Assembly: GCF_014334055.1 (NCBI RefSeq)
Contig: NZ_CP060490.1
Coordinates: 186,001 to 250,000, forward strand
DNA from: Oscillibacter hominis
GTDB lineage: Bacteria; Bacillota; Clostridia; Oscillospirales; Oscillospiraceae
DNA: 64,000 nucleotides
Direction: 5' to 3'
Numbering within the stretch: the stretch's first letter is position 1; every line of letters starts with the position of its first letter. Positions 9,340 through 17,849 of this stretch are shown here, in pieces. The position numbers and the translations under genes were made by a program. Below the pieces are notes generated by a model. That model was not told where the DNA came from, did no database searches, and saw nothing but the letters and a program-made list of their open reading frames with translations.

Positions 9340-10985
9340 TGACTACGAAAAAAGGAAACGGAGAACTTAGGAAGGCCGCCAAGCCCGCTGAGAAGAATAC
9401 CGCAAAGAGCAAACCGGCTGGTGCAAAAAAAGCGGTGAAAAAGGGCGCAGATAAAACCACTCGGGAGAGCACTGTTGCCGCCGGGGAGACGATGGACTCT
9501 CTATCTGTGAATGAGGCGGCGGGTTTTCCCGCTGCGGCCGAACCGGCTCCAAGGCGCATCTTATATGTGACCAGCGAAGCGGTGCCCTTTTGCAAGACCG
9601 GGGGACTGGCCGACGTGGCCGGCTCCCTGCCCCAGGCCCTGGCCGCTGCAGGCAACCAGGTGGCGGTGATCCTGCCGCTGTACCAGAAGGTGAAAGATGC
9701 TTTCGGCGACAAATTGGAGTTTATGAAGTACATCTATGTCCGACTGGCATGGCGCAGCCTGTACTGCGGTCTGTTCCGTATGGAGAAGGACGGGGTCACA
9801 TGGTACTTTGTGGACAACGAGCAGTATTTTAAGCGCCCGGAGCTTTACGGCTACTATGACGACGGCGAGCGGTTTGCCTATTTCTGCCGCGCCGTGGTGG
9901 AACTGCTGCCCCATCTGGACTTCTGGCCCCAGGTGATCCACTGCAACGACTGGCAGAGCGCCCTGGTTCCCGTATATTTGAAGGACGACGGCGTTCGGGA
10001 GGAAGGGCTCCAGGGGATTCGAACGGTGATTACGGTGCATAATATTGAATACCAGGGCCGCTACGGCAAGGAGACACTGGGGGACCTCTTTGGCCTGAAC
10101 GCCGGATGGCTCCGGGACGGCACACTGGAGATGGATGGGGACATCAATCTGATCAAAGGCGCCATGCTCTGCGCCGACGCGGTGACCGCCGTGTCTCCAA
10201 CCTACGCCCAGGAGCTGAAGTTCGCCTATTTTGCCCATGGGCTGGAGAGCATCGTCAGCAATTGCAGCGACAAGCTCTATGGCGTGCTCAACGGGCTGGA
10301 CATGGAGCGCTACAATCCGGAGGAGGACCGCACCATTGCCGCCACCTACAGCGCGGAGGACCTCTCCGGCAAGGCCCGGGACAAATCGGAGCTGCAGCGG
10401 CTGCTGGGGCTGCGGGAGGAGGCGGATACCCCGGTGATCGGCATGGTCTCCCGCCTGGTATCCCACAAGGGTCTGGATTTGGTGCAGCAGTCGTTCCAGG
10501 CTCTGATGGAACTGCCGGTCCAGATGGTCCTGGTGGGTAAGGGAGACTATAAGTACGAGGAATTTTTCCGCTGGGCCCAGCAGCACTATCCCGGCCGCAT
10601 GTGCGCCTACATCGGCTACAACGAGGCCATGAGCATGAACGTCTACGCCGGGGCGGACCTGTTCCTGATGCCCTCCCGCAGCGAGCCCTGCGGGCTGAGC
10701 CAGATGATTGCCATGCGCTACGGCACCGTGCCCATCGTCCGGGAGACCGGAGGGCTGAAGGATACGGTCCAGCCCTATGAGGCGTGGCGGGACAGCGGGA
10801 ATGGCTTCACCTTCGCCAACTACGACGGCGCTGATATGCTCAGCGTCATCAGCCAGGCGGTGGAGCTGTACCGCGGCGACCGGGAAGCCTTCCGCCGGCT
10901 TCAGCTGCGCGGCATGACCGGCGATTACAGCTGGCGGCGGAGCGCAGAGGAATACCGGCGCATTTATGACAAAATCCTGGGCTGA
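9336..10985 (+). CDS. glgA: Glycogen synthase with basic N-terminal extension
   Basis: GT5 ADP-glucose:glycogen glucosyltransferase. The catalytic core begins near residue 70 (RILYVTSEAVPFCKTGGLADVAGSLP, with the KTGGL substrate loop) and ends with RSEPCGLSQM and the GGLKDTV loop, normal for the family. Ahead of it lie about 68 extra residues, rich in Lys, Ala and Thr in the first half (AKSKPAGAKKAVKKGADK), so the protein is 549 rather than about 480 residues long. The start is GTG 9336 or the adjacent ATG 9339, which overlaps the glgD stop; AAGGAG at 9323-9328 serves either. The extension begins right after that site, so it is probably translated. Confidence 0.95.
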   Translation: MMTTKKGNGELRKAAKPAEKNTAKSKPAGAKKAVKKGADKTTRESTVAAGETMDSLSVNEAAGFPAAAEPAPRRILYVTSEAVPFCKTGGLADVAGSLPQALAAAGNQVAVILPLYQKVKDAFGDKLEFMKYIYVRLAWRSLYCGLFRMEKDGVTWYFVDNEQYFKRPELYGYYDDGERFAYFCRAVVELLPHLDFWPQVIHCNDWQSALVPVYLKDDGVREEGLQGIRTVITVHNIEYQGRYGKETLGDLFGLNAGWLRDGTLEMDGDINLIKGAMLCADAVTAVSPTYAQELKFAYFAHGLESIVSNCSDKLYGVLNGLDMERYNPEEDRTIAATYSAEDLSGKARDKSELQRLLGLREEADTPVIGMVSRLVSHKGLDLVQQSFQALMELPVQMVLVGKGDYKYEEFFRWAQQHYPGRMCAYIGYNEAMSMNVYAGADLFLMPSRSEPCGLSQMIAMRYGTVPIVRETGGLKDTVQPYEAWRDSGNGFTFANYDGADMLSVISQAVELYRGDREAFRRLQLRGMTGDYSWRRSAEEYRRIYDKILG

Positions 10986-11016
10986 CCCCCGGGTACAGAA
11001 AGGAAACTCAACGTAA

Positions 11017-13440
11017 ATGGCAACTGTGACGAGCAAGACATTGGAGGGAGCGCTGGGAGCCAAGCTGCGCCTGAATTTCGGCAGTACGGTGGAAGAGGCC
11101 ACCGACGCCCAGATGATGAAGGCCTGCGCCCTGGTGCTGCGGGATATGATGGCGATCCGTGAGGTGGAGACCAAGCAGATGGTCCGCCGGGAGGAAAAGC
11201 GCCAGGTGCACTATATGTCCCTGGAATTTCTCATGGGCCGCAGCCTGATGAAAAACGCATACAACCTGGGGCTTCTGCCCCAGCTGCGCCAGGCCCTGGA
11301 GAATTTGGGCTTCCGGGCGGCGGACATCTTTGAGCTGGAGCCGGACGCCGCCCTTGGAAACGGCGGCCTGGGCCGCCTGGCCGCCTGCTACCTGGACAGC
11401 ATGACCACCCTGGAGATTCCGGCCACCGGATACTCCATCTGCTATGAGCTGGGCCTCTTCCGCCAGAAGATCATCGAGGGGCAGCAGGTGGAGCTGCCGG
11501 ACAACTGGAAGGACCTGGGCGACGCATGGCTGATGCCCAAGCCCCAGGAGACGGAGGAGGTCCACTTCGGCGGGAACATCCGGGAGTTCTGGGCGGACGG
11601 GTACCACCATGTGGTCCATGAAAATTACCAGACTGTGCTGGCCATCCCCTGCGACATGGAGATCGCCGGCTACGAGACGCGCCATACCAATACCCTGCGG
11701 CTCTGGGACGCCAAATCCCCTTCCCCTGTGGACATGTCCCTTTTCTCCCAGGGCGAGTACCTCAAGGCCACCGAGGCCCACGCCATGGCGGAGGTCATCG
11801 CCAAGGTGCTCTACCCGGAGGATAAACACATCGAGGGCAAGTCCCTGCGCTTAAAGCAGCAGTACTTCTTTGTCTCCGCCACGGTGCAGAGCGTGGCCCG
11901 CCGCCACCTGGAGACCTACGGCACGCTGAAGAACTTCCATGAGAAAAACGTGTTCCAGGTCAACGACACCCACCCGGCCCTGGTGATCCCGGAGCTGATG
12001 CGCCTGCTCATCGACGACGCGGGCCTGAGCTGGGATGAGGCGTGGTACATCACCACCCACTCTGTGGCCTACACCAACCACACAGTGCTCTCCGAGGCCC
12101 TGGAGCGCTGGCCCCAGGACCTGATCCAGCGGAACCTGCCCCGGATCTGGCAGGTCCTGGTGGAGATTTCCAACCGCTGGCAGAAGAAGGTAGAGGACTT
12201 CTACCACGACAGCACAAAAACCGAGGACATGGCCATTATCTGGGGCGGCCAGGTCCGCATGGCGAACCTTTGCATCGCCGGCGGTATGGCGGTAAACGGA
12301 GTCAGCGGCCTCCACTCCGGCATATTGAAAAAAGACCTCTTCCGCAATGCCTACGGCATGGAGCCGTGGAAGTTCCAAAACGTCACCAACGGCATCGACC
12401 ACCGCCGCTGGCTCTCTGAAATCAACCCCGGATTGGACCGGCTGATCCGGGACCTGGCCGGGGGAGACGAGTATCTGCTCCACCCCACGGCGCTGAGCAG
12501 GCTGGATGATTACGCGGACGACGCGGAGGTGCTTCAGCGTCTTTCGGAGATCAAGCGGAAGAACAAGGAGGCCTTTGCCGACTATGCCCGCAGAACTCAG
12601 GATGTGGTGCTCAACCCGGACGCCATTTTCGACGTGCAGGTCAAGCGGCTCCACGAGTATAAGCGCCAGCTTCTCAACGCGCTGCACATCATCACCCTGT
12701 ACCAGCAGCTTCAGGACGATCCCGGCCGGTCCATGCAGCCCCAGACCTTCCTCTTCGGCGCCAAGGCGGCGCCGGGCTATGCGGTGGCCAAGCGGATCAT
12801 CCACCTCATCAACTCCCTGGCGGACCAGATCAACCACGACCCCATCTGCAAGGATAAGCTCCAGGTGGTGTTTTTGGAAAACTACCGGGTGTCCCTGGCG
12901 GAGCAGCTGATCCCCGCCAGTGAGGTCAGCCAGCAGATTTCCACCGCGGGCAAGGAAGCCAGCGGAACCGGCAATATGAAGTTTATGATGAACGGCGCGC
13001 TGACGGTGGGGACCCTGGACGGCGCCAACGTGGAGATGCACGACTTGTTGGGCGATGAAAACATGTTCCTCTTCGGCCTTCACGCCGACGAGGTGGCGGA
13101 GCTCAAGGCCAGGGGATACCTGCCCCAGCGGCTCTACGCCCGGGACCCCATCCTCCGCCGGGCGCTGGATCAGCTGAAAACCGGATTCCGGGACGGCGTG
13201 AGCTATGAGGACCTCTTTGCCCGGCTGGTGACCGGGAGCAACTGCGCGGCAGATGAATATCTGCTGCTGGCGGACTTTGCCGCCTACTGCGCGGCAGAGA
13301 AGCGGATGGTGGAAACCTACGCCAATCCGGCGGAGTGGAACCGCATGAGCCTGCACAACATCGCCCGCTCCGGCATGTTTGCCGCGGACCGGGCCGTGGC
13401 GGAATACGCCGACCACATCTGGCATGTGGGCCACAGGTGA
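11017..13440 (+). CDS. glgP: Glycogen/starch/alpha-glucan phosphorylase
   Basis: An 807-residue GT35 phosphorylase releasing glucose-1-phosphate from glycogen with pyridoxal phosphate as cofactor. The PLP-lysine motif EASGTGNMKFMMNGALTVG is intact (about 12955-13010), as are the N-terminal LEFLMGRSL and LGNGGLGRLAACYLDS signatures. Length matches the usual 800-840. Last gene of the operon, 31 bp after glgA, with AAAGGAAA upstream and a strong terminator behind. Keeping synthesis and breakdown on one transcript is common in Firmicutes. Confidence 0.97.
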   Translation: MATVTSKTLEGALGAKLRLNFGSTVEEATDAQMMKACALVLRDMMAIREVETKQMVRREEKRQVHYMSLEFLMGRSLMKNAYNLGLLPQLRQALENLGFRAADIFELEPDAALGNGGLGRLAACYLDSMTTLEIPATGYSICYELGLFRQKIIEGQQVELPDNWKDLGDAWLMPKPQETEEVHFGGNIREFWADGYHHVVHENYQTVLAIPCDMEIAGYETRHTNTLRLWDAKSPSPVDMSLFSQGEYLKATEAHAMAEVIAKVLYPEDKHIEGKSLRLKQQYFFVSATVQSVARRHLETYGTLKNFHEKNVFQVNDTHPALVIPELMRLLIDDAGLSWDEAWYITTHSVAYTNHTVLSEALERWPQDLIQRNLPRIWQVLVEISNRWQKKVEDFYHDSTKTEDMAIIWGGQVRMANLCIAGGMAVNGVSGLHSGILKKDLFRNAYGMEPWKFQNVTNGIDHRRWLSEINPGLDRLIRDLAGGDEYLLHPTALSRLDDYADDAEVLQRLSEIKRKNKEAFADYARRTQDVVLNPDAIFDVQVKRLHEYKRQLLNALHIITLYQQLQDDPGRSMQPQTFLFGAKAAPGYAVAKRIIHLINSLADQINHDPICKDKLQVVFLENYRVSLAEQLIPASEVSQQISTAGKEASGTGNMKFMMNGALTVGTLDGANVEMHDLLGDENMFLFGLHADEVAELKARGYLPQRLYARDPILRRALDQLKTGFRDGVSYEDLFARLVTGSNCAADEYLLLADFAAYCAAEKRMVETYANPAEWNRMSLHNIARSGMFAADRAVAEYADHIWHVGHR

Positions 13441-13464
13441 GTCTTATTCCGCTAAAAACGGATG

Positions 13465-13499
13465 AAAAGGGCGCGGCGCCGATTGCCGCGCCCTTTTTT
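13465..13499 (+). terminator. Terminator of the glycogen operon
   Basis: A 13 bp perfect stem (AAAAGGGCGCGGC, 13465-13477, with 13485-13497), seven-base loop and a run of six T. Ends the glg transcript 25 bp after glgP. Confidence 0.9.
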
Positions 13500-13540
13500 G
13501 TCCCTTCAAAGCGCCTTTTTGGAGGAAAAGCTGATTTTAC

Positions 13541-13569
13541 TTGCATTTTTGCCAAATATCCGGTATGAT
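13541..13569 (+). promoter_or_regulatory. Sigma-A promoter of the DEAD-box helicase gene
   Basis: TTGCAT (13541-13546), 17 bp spacer, TATGAT (13564-13569). Predicted transcript start near 13576 leaves an 80-base leader before the gene. Confidence 0.75.
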
Positions 13570-13654
13570 CTATCCTGACGGAGTATTTCCGTCACTTTTT
13601 TGCAAATCCCCACCATATGCGGGAGAGAATAGAGGATAAAAAGAGGAACAGACT

Positions 13655-14812
13655 ATGGAAATTACACAGGGCGTGCGCTTTGACACTTTGGGCCTGACGC
13701 CGGAGATCATGCGCGCCATTGAGAAAAAGGGGATCGAGACGTCCACCCCGGTGCAGGCCGGATGCATCCCGCCCATGCGGGAGTGGAAGGACGTCATCGC
13801 CAAGGCCCCTACCGGGACGGGCAAGACCTTTGCCTTCGGCATCCCCATCATCGAGCACATCAACCCGGACAATGAGGAGGTGCAGGCGGTGATCCTGGCC
13901 CCCACCCGGGAGCTCGCCATGCAGACCGCTGGGGAGCTGCGGGACCTGGCCGCCTTTCGGCCGGGCGTGCGGATCGTCTGCCTCTACGGCGGGCAGCCCA
14001 TCGGCAAGCAGATCGATGCGCTGAAGAAAAACCCCCAGATCGTGGTGGCCACGCCGGGGCGGCTGGCCGACCACATGAAGCGCCGCACCGTCCGGGTGGA
14101 CACAGCCCAGACCGTGGTGCTGGACGAGGCGGACCGGATGCTGGACATGGGCTTTATCCACGATGTGACCAAGCTGCTGGACCGGATGGACAAGCGGCGG
14201 AACCTGGGCCTTTTTTCCGCCACCATCTCCCGGGAGGTCATGGACATCGCCTGGGTCTATCAGCGGGACGCGGTGGAGATCGAGGTGCGGCCCGACGAGC
14301 AGAACAAGCCGGACATCCTTCAGTTCCGCATGGAGCTGCCCCAGAGCGAAAAGACCGACGCCATTGTGAAGCTCATCGAAAACGGGGAGCTGGAGCGGGT
14401 GATGGTCTTCTGCAACACCAAGGGCTCCACGGAGCGGATCACCAAGTTTTTGCAGATGCGGGGCGTGGACGCGGAGTGCATCCACGGCGACATCCCCCAG
14501 CGCAAGCGGGAGCAGGTGATGGACCGGTTCCGCAAGGGGGAGCTGCGGGTGTTCGTGGCCACGGATGTGGCCGCCCGGGGCATTGACGTGGACGACGTGG
14601 ACGCGGTGTTCAACTGCGATGTGCCGGATGAGAACCAGGACTACATCCACCGCATCGGCCGCACGGGCCGGGCCAAGCGCCACGGCGTGGCGGTGACCTT
14701 TGTCTCCGACTACCCCTCCAAAATGCGGATGGACGACATTGCCAAGTTTACGAAAAACCAAATCCTCAACGTGCGCTTCAACGAGGACGGCACGCTGGTG
14801 GAGGTCGAATAG
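13655..14812 (+). CDS. Compact DEAD-box ATP-dependent RNA helicase
   Basis: A 385-residue RNA helicase consisting of the two RecA-like core domains and almost nothing else. The Q motif (F-x17-PVQ), motif I APTGTGKT, Ia PTREL, II DEAD, III SAT, V RGIDVDDV and VI HRIGRTGR are all present. The protein ends about 40 residues after motif VI, without the C-terminal RNA-binding tail of CshA or DbpA, so the sequence does not say whether it works in ribosome assembly or RNA decay. Single-gene unit with its own promoter and terminator. Confidence 0.95.
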   Translation: MEITQGVRFDTLGLTPEIMRAIEKKGIETSTPVQAGCIPPMREWKDVIAKAPTGTGKTFAFGIPIIEHINPDNEEVQAVILAPTRELAMQTAGELRDLAAFRPGVRIVCLYGGQPIGKQIDALKKNPQIVVATPGRLADHMKRRTVRVDTAQTVVLDEADRMLDMGFIHDVTKLLDRMDKRRNLGLFSATISREVMDIAWVYQRDAVEIEVRPDEQNKPDILQFRMELPQSEKTDAIVKLIENGELERVMVFCNTKGSTERITKFLQMRGVDAECIHGDIPQRKREQVMDRFRKGELRVFVATDVAARGIDVDDVDAVFNCDVPDENQDYIHRIGRTGRAKRHGVAVTFVSDYPSKMRMDDIAKFTKNQILNVRFNEDGTLVEVE

Positions 14813-14816
14813 GTTG

Positions 14817-14846
14817 AGCGCGGAGCAAGGCTGCTCCGCGCTTTTT
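14817..14846 (+). terminator. Terminator of the helicase gene
   Basis: An 11 bp stem AGCGCGGAGCA / TGCTCCGCGCT (14817-14827 and 14832-14842) with four-base loop, followed by a T run, starting 5 bp after the stop. Confidence 0.88.
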
Positions 14847-14919
14847 GCATCCAGGGCCCAGCAAAATGTAAACAATTCTTAAATTTGTTATGATTTGCCG
14901 CTGTTTTGCCGGCCCCGGC

Positions 14920-14948
14920 TTTACAAATTGGGGCAAAGCAAGTATAAT
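14920..14948 (+). promoter_or_regulatory. Sigma-A promoter of the peptide-binding lipoprotein gene
   Basis: TTTACA (14920-14925), 17 bp spacer, TATAAT (14943-14948). It lies inside the upstream part of the open frame, which supports the internal ATG at 15007 as the true start. Confidence 0.85.
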
Positions 14949-15006
14949 GACGGGTACTTTCCCGGATGAAACAGGTTGTATGGATCAAGAAAAGAGGGAT
15001 TGTCAG

Positions 15007-16623
15007 ATGAAGAGACGAGTGGTGCTGTGCGCCCTGATGAGCCTGTTGCTGCTGAGTGGATGCGGGGCTGGGCAGGGAAGTGCGTTTTCCCTCAACGCAT
15101 CCATTGTGGGGCAGGTGGATACCCTGGACCCGGCCATGGCCGTGGGCCAGGCCAACGAGACGGTGGTGCTGCACCTCTATGAGAACCTGATGCGCACGGT
15201 CCTGACGCCGTCGGAGGAGACCGAGCTTACCGGCGGCGCGGCAAAGAGCTACGATGAGGAGACCAACCACGACGGGACGGTGACCTATACGTTCCACCTC
15301 CATCCGGATGCCAAGTGGTCTGATGGGACGCATGTGACAGCCCAGGACTTTGTCTATGCGTGGCAGCGCCTGGTGGATCCTGCCCAGGGATCTCCCAACC
15401 ATTCCCTGCTGGAAATGGTGCAGGGCTACCAGGAGGTCCGCGCCGGCGCCGATGTGTCGGAGTTGGGGGTGGAGGCCAAGGACGAGGACACACTGAGCGT
15501 GACACTGGGCTACAAATGCCCCTACTTCATCACCGAGGTGTGTACGGCGGCTGCCACCATGCCGGTCCGCCAGGCGTTGGTCCGGGACGGCTGGGGCCAG
15601 GACTGGGAGCGCTCCGTTACCAACGGCGCCTATCAGGTGGCTGCTCTCCGGGAGGGAGAGTACCTGGAAATCAAGGCGAACGCGCAGTATCACGAGAACG
15701 GCTCCGGCGGGCCGGAGAGCATCAGGTTCTACTTGGCCGACACGGTGGAGGACGCCTATGCCCTGTTCCTGGACAATGCGGTGGACTTTGTAGCGCCCAT
15801 CCCAAACCAGCGCCTGGCGGAGCGCCTGGAAAATAAGCTGTACGTTCAGCCCCAGGGCCTGTCCACCTATACGGTGCTGATGAACAACGGCAATGAGGCA
15901 TTTTCAGACCCCCAGGTGCGCAGGGCATTTTCCCTGGCAATCGACCGCTCCGCCCTTGCCGGGCTGGCTGGCCCCGGCGCAGCCGCCGCACGGGGGCTTG
16001 TGCCCGGCGGCGTGATGGAGACAAAGGAGGAGAGCTTCCGCTCCTGCGGAGGGGACCTGTTGGGCACGGACCGGGCGTACGGGGACAACTGCAAGGCCGC
16101 GCGGGAGAGCCTGGCCCAGGCCGGGTACGCTGACGGCGCGTCTTTCCCGGCCGTGGAATACCTCTATGTGGACGAAGAAGGTGCCGCGGAGGCAGCCCAG
16201 GCTTTGGTGCAGATGTGGAAGGAGCAGCTTGGGGTCCAGGTGAGCACGCGGGCGGTTTCCGGCCAGGAGATGGAGAAGGCACTGGCCGACGGGACCTACG
16301 CCCTGGCCGCGGTGGAGATCACCTCTCCGGTGGCCGACGCCATGGGGTTTTTGGAGCGCTGGGAAAGCGGCAACGAGCACAATTTTGCCGGTTACAGCAA
16401 CAGCGCCTTTGACACGCTGATGACGGTGGTGCGCAGCGCCACCGACGAATCGGCCCGGGTGGCCTGCCTGCACGACGCGGAGACGCTGCTGCTGGAGGAC
16501 GCGGCACTGGCGCCGCTCTACAGCGTGGGCAGCGACGGGGAGTCGCAGTACGGCTTCTCCGGATTTTATCAGGATAGCATGGACCACTGGCACTTGGGCA
16601 GTGTGATGCTCACATTGACCTGA
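15007..16623 (+). CDS. Oligopeptide-type ABC transporter substrate-binding lipoprotein
   Basis: A 538-residue lipoprotein of the SBP_bac_5 (OppA/DppA) family that would capture peptides at the cell surface. Signal peptide MKRRVVLCALMSLLLLSG ends at a lipobox with Cys19. Family signatures: VDTLDPAMAV at the start of the mature part, WSDGTHVTAQDFVYAWQRL, and VRRAFSLAIDRSAL. I chose ATG 15007 because the signal peptide starts there and a consensus promoter occupies the upstream frame. No permease or ATPase gene is adjacent; it sits alone between terminators, so it probably works with a transporter encoded elsewhere. Confidence 0.93.
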   Translation: MKRRVVLCALMSLLLLSGCGAGQGSAFSLNASIVGQVDTLDPAMAVGQANETVVLHLYENLMRTVLTPSEETELTGGAAKSYDEETNHDGTVTYTFHLHPDAKWSDGTHVTAQDFVYAWQRLVDPAQGSPNHSLLEMVQGYQEVRAGADVSELGVEAKDEDTLSVTLGYKCPYFITEVCTAAATMPVRQALVRDGWGQDWERSVTNGAYQVAALREGEYLEIKANAQYHENGSGGPESIRFYLADTVEDAYALFLDNAVDFVAPIPNQRLAERLENKLYVQPQGLSTYTVLMNNGNEAFSDPQVRRAFSLAIDRSALAGLAGPGAAAARGLVPGGVMETKEESFRSCGGDLLGTDRAYGDNCKAARESLAQAGYADGASFPAVEYLYVDEEGAAEAAQALVQMWKEQLGVQVSTRAVSGQEMEKALADGTYALAAVEITSPVADAMGFLERWESGNEHNFAGYSNSAFDTLMTVVRSATDESARVACLHDAETLLLEDAALAPLYSVGSDGESQYGFSGFYQDSMDHWHLGSVMLTLT

Positions 16624-16664
16624 AGCGCCGGACAGCGCGGCAGTTGCCAGCGGTAGGGAGAATG

Positions 16665-16697
16665 GAGGGGAGGCAGCGCCTCCCCTCTTCTGTTTTT
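16665..16697 (+). terminator. Terminator of the binding-lipoprotein gene
   Basis: A 10 bp stem GAGGGGAGGC / GCCTCCCCTC (16665-16674, 16678-16687), three-base loop, then TTCTGTTTTT. Confidence 0.85.
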
Positions 16698-16769
16698 AAT
16701 ACGATGAACCGAGCCGGAAAAAGCGGGAACCATGCGTGCTTCTATGAGCTGGACCTCCAATCTGGCGGG

Positions 16770-16798
16770 TTGTCAAAGGGCTGGGGACCGTATATAAT
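16770..16798 (+). promoter_or_regulatory. Sigma-A promoter of lplA-lpdA
   Basis: TTGTCA (16770-16775), 17 bp spacer, TATAAT (16793-16798), ending 31 bp before the lplA start. It lies within the upstream open frame and so supports the downstream ATG. Confidence 0.87.
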
Positions 16799-16829
16799 GG
16801 ACATGACATTTGCCCGGGAGGAGAAGCCT

Positions 16830-17849
16830 ATGTCTGACGTGACCCGATACATAGAAACCCACTCTGAGAACCCTGCTTACAACCTTGCCCTGGAGGAGTA
16901 TGTACTGACCCATCGCACTGATGGAAACTACCTGATGCTGTGGCAGAATGACAACACCATCGTCATCGGACAGAACCAAAACGCAGAGGCGGAGATCAAC
17001 CGCGCCTTCGTGGAGAAGCATGGAATCCATGTGGTGCGCCGCACCACCGGCGGCGGCGCGGTCTATCATGACCTGGGGAACCTGAACTACTCCTTCATCA
17101 CCGACGCGGCGGAGAACGACCGCATGGCCCAGCGCTTTACAGCCCCTGTGGTGCGTGCCCTCCGGGAATTGGGGGTGGAGGCGGAGGCCTCCGGCCGCAA
17201 CGACATCCTGGCGGAGGGAAAGAAGGTCTCCGGAACCGCCCAGCGGCTCACGGGAGGACGGATTCTCCACCACGGCACGCTGCTCTTTGACGCAAACCCC
17301 GGCATGGTGGCCGGTGCCCTGAACGCAGACCCCCTGAAATTCCAGTCCAAAAGCGCCAAGTCCGTCCGCAGCCGGATCGGGAACATCCGGCCCATGCTGA
17401 AAAAGGACATGACGCTGAGGGAGTTCTGGGACTACCTGAAGGGCGCCTTGGCCGCCGGGGGGCTGGAGGATGCGGCGCTCACGGAAGAGGAGCTGGCGGA
17501 GGTCCGCCGGCTGAAGGAGACAAAGTACGACACCTGGGAATGGAACTTCGGCGCCTCTCCCCGCTATGGGCTGGAAAACCGCCGCAAATGGGACGGCGGC
17601 ATCCTGGAGGTCCGGCTGGCGGTGGAGCAGGGGCACATTGCCCACGTGGTCTTTTACGGGGATTTTTTGGCCCTGTGTCCTTTGGACGGCCTGCGGCAGG
17701 CCCTCTGCGGAGTTCCGTTTCGCCGGGAGGACGTGGCCGCGGTGCTGGACCGGTTCCCCTTAGGGCGCTGCTTTGGAGGAATTGCCCGGGAGGAGATTCT
17801 GGATACCATATTTGACCTGCGGAAGATTGAGAAGGAGGAAATGAAATGA
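16830..17849 (+). CDS. lplA: Lipoate-protein ligase A
   Basis: A 339-residue enzyme that activates lipoate with ATP and attaches it to lysines of acceptor domains. The lipoate-binding RRTTGGGAVYHDLGNLNYSF block and the catalytic-lysine region ILAEGKKVSGTAQRL are intact, and the accessory C-terminal domain is present. The start is ATG 16830, behind GGGAGGAGAAG; earlier in-frame ATGs overlap the promoter. Its stop overlaps the start of lpdA by 4 bp. No lipoylated E2 or GcvH gene is in the window, so the acceptor is encoded elsewhere. Confidence 0.95.
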   Translation: MSDVTRYIETHSENPAYNLALEEYVLTHRTDGNYLMLWQNDNTIVIGQNQNAEAEINRAFVEKHGIHVVRRTTGGGAVYHDLGNLNYSFITDAAENDRMAQRFTAPVVRALRELGVEAEASGRNDILAEGKKVSGTAQRLTGGRILHHGTLLFDANPGMVAGALNADPLKFQSKSAKSVRSRIGNIRPMLKKDMTLREFWDYLKGALAAGGLEDAALTEEELAEVRRLKETKYDTWEWNFGASPRYGLENRRKWDGGILEVRLAVEQGHIAHVVFYGDFLALCPLDGLRQALCGVPFRREDVAAVLDRFPLGRCFGGIAREEILDTIFDLRKIEKEEMK

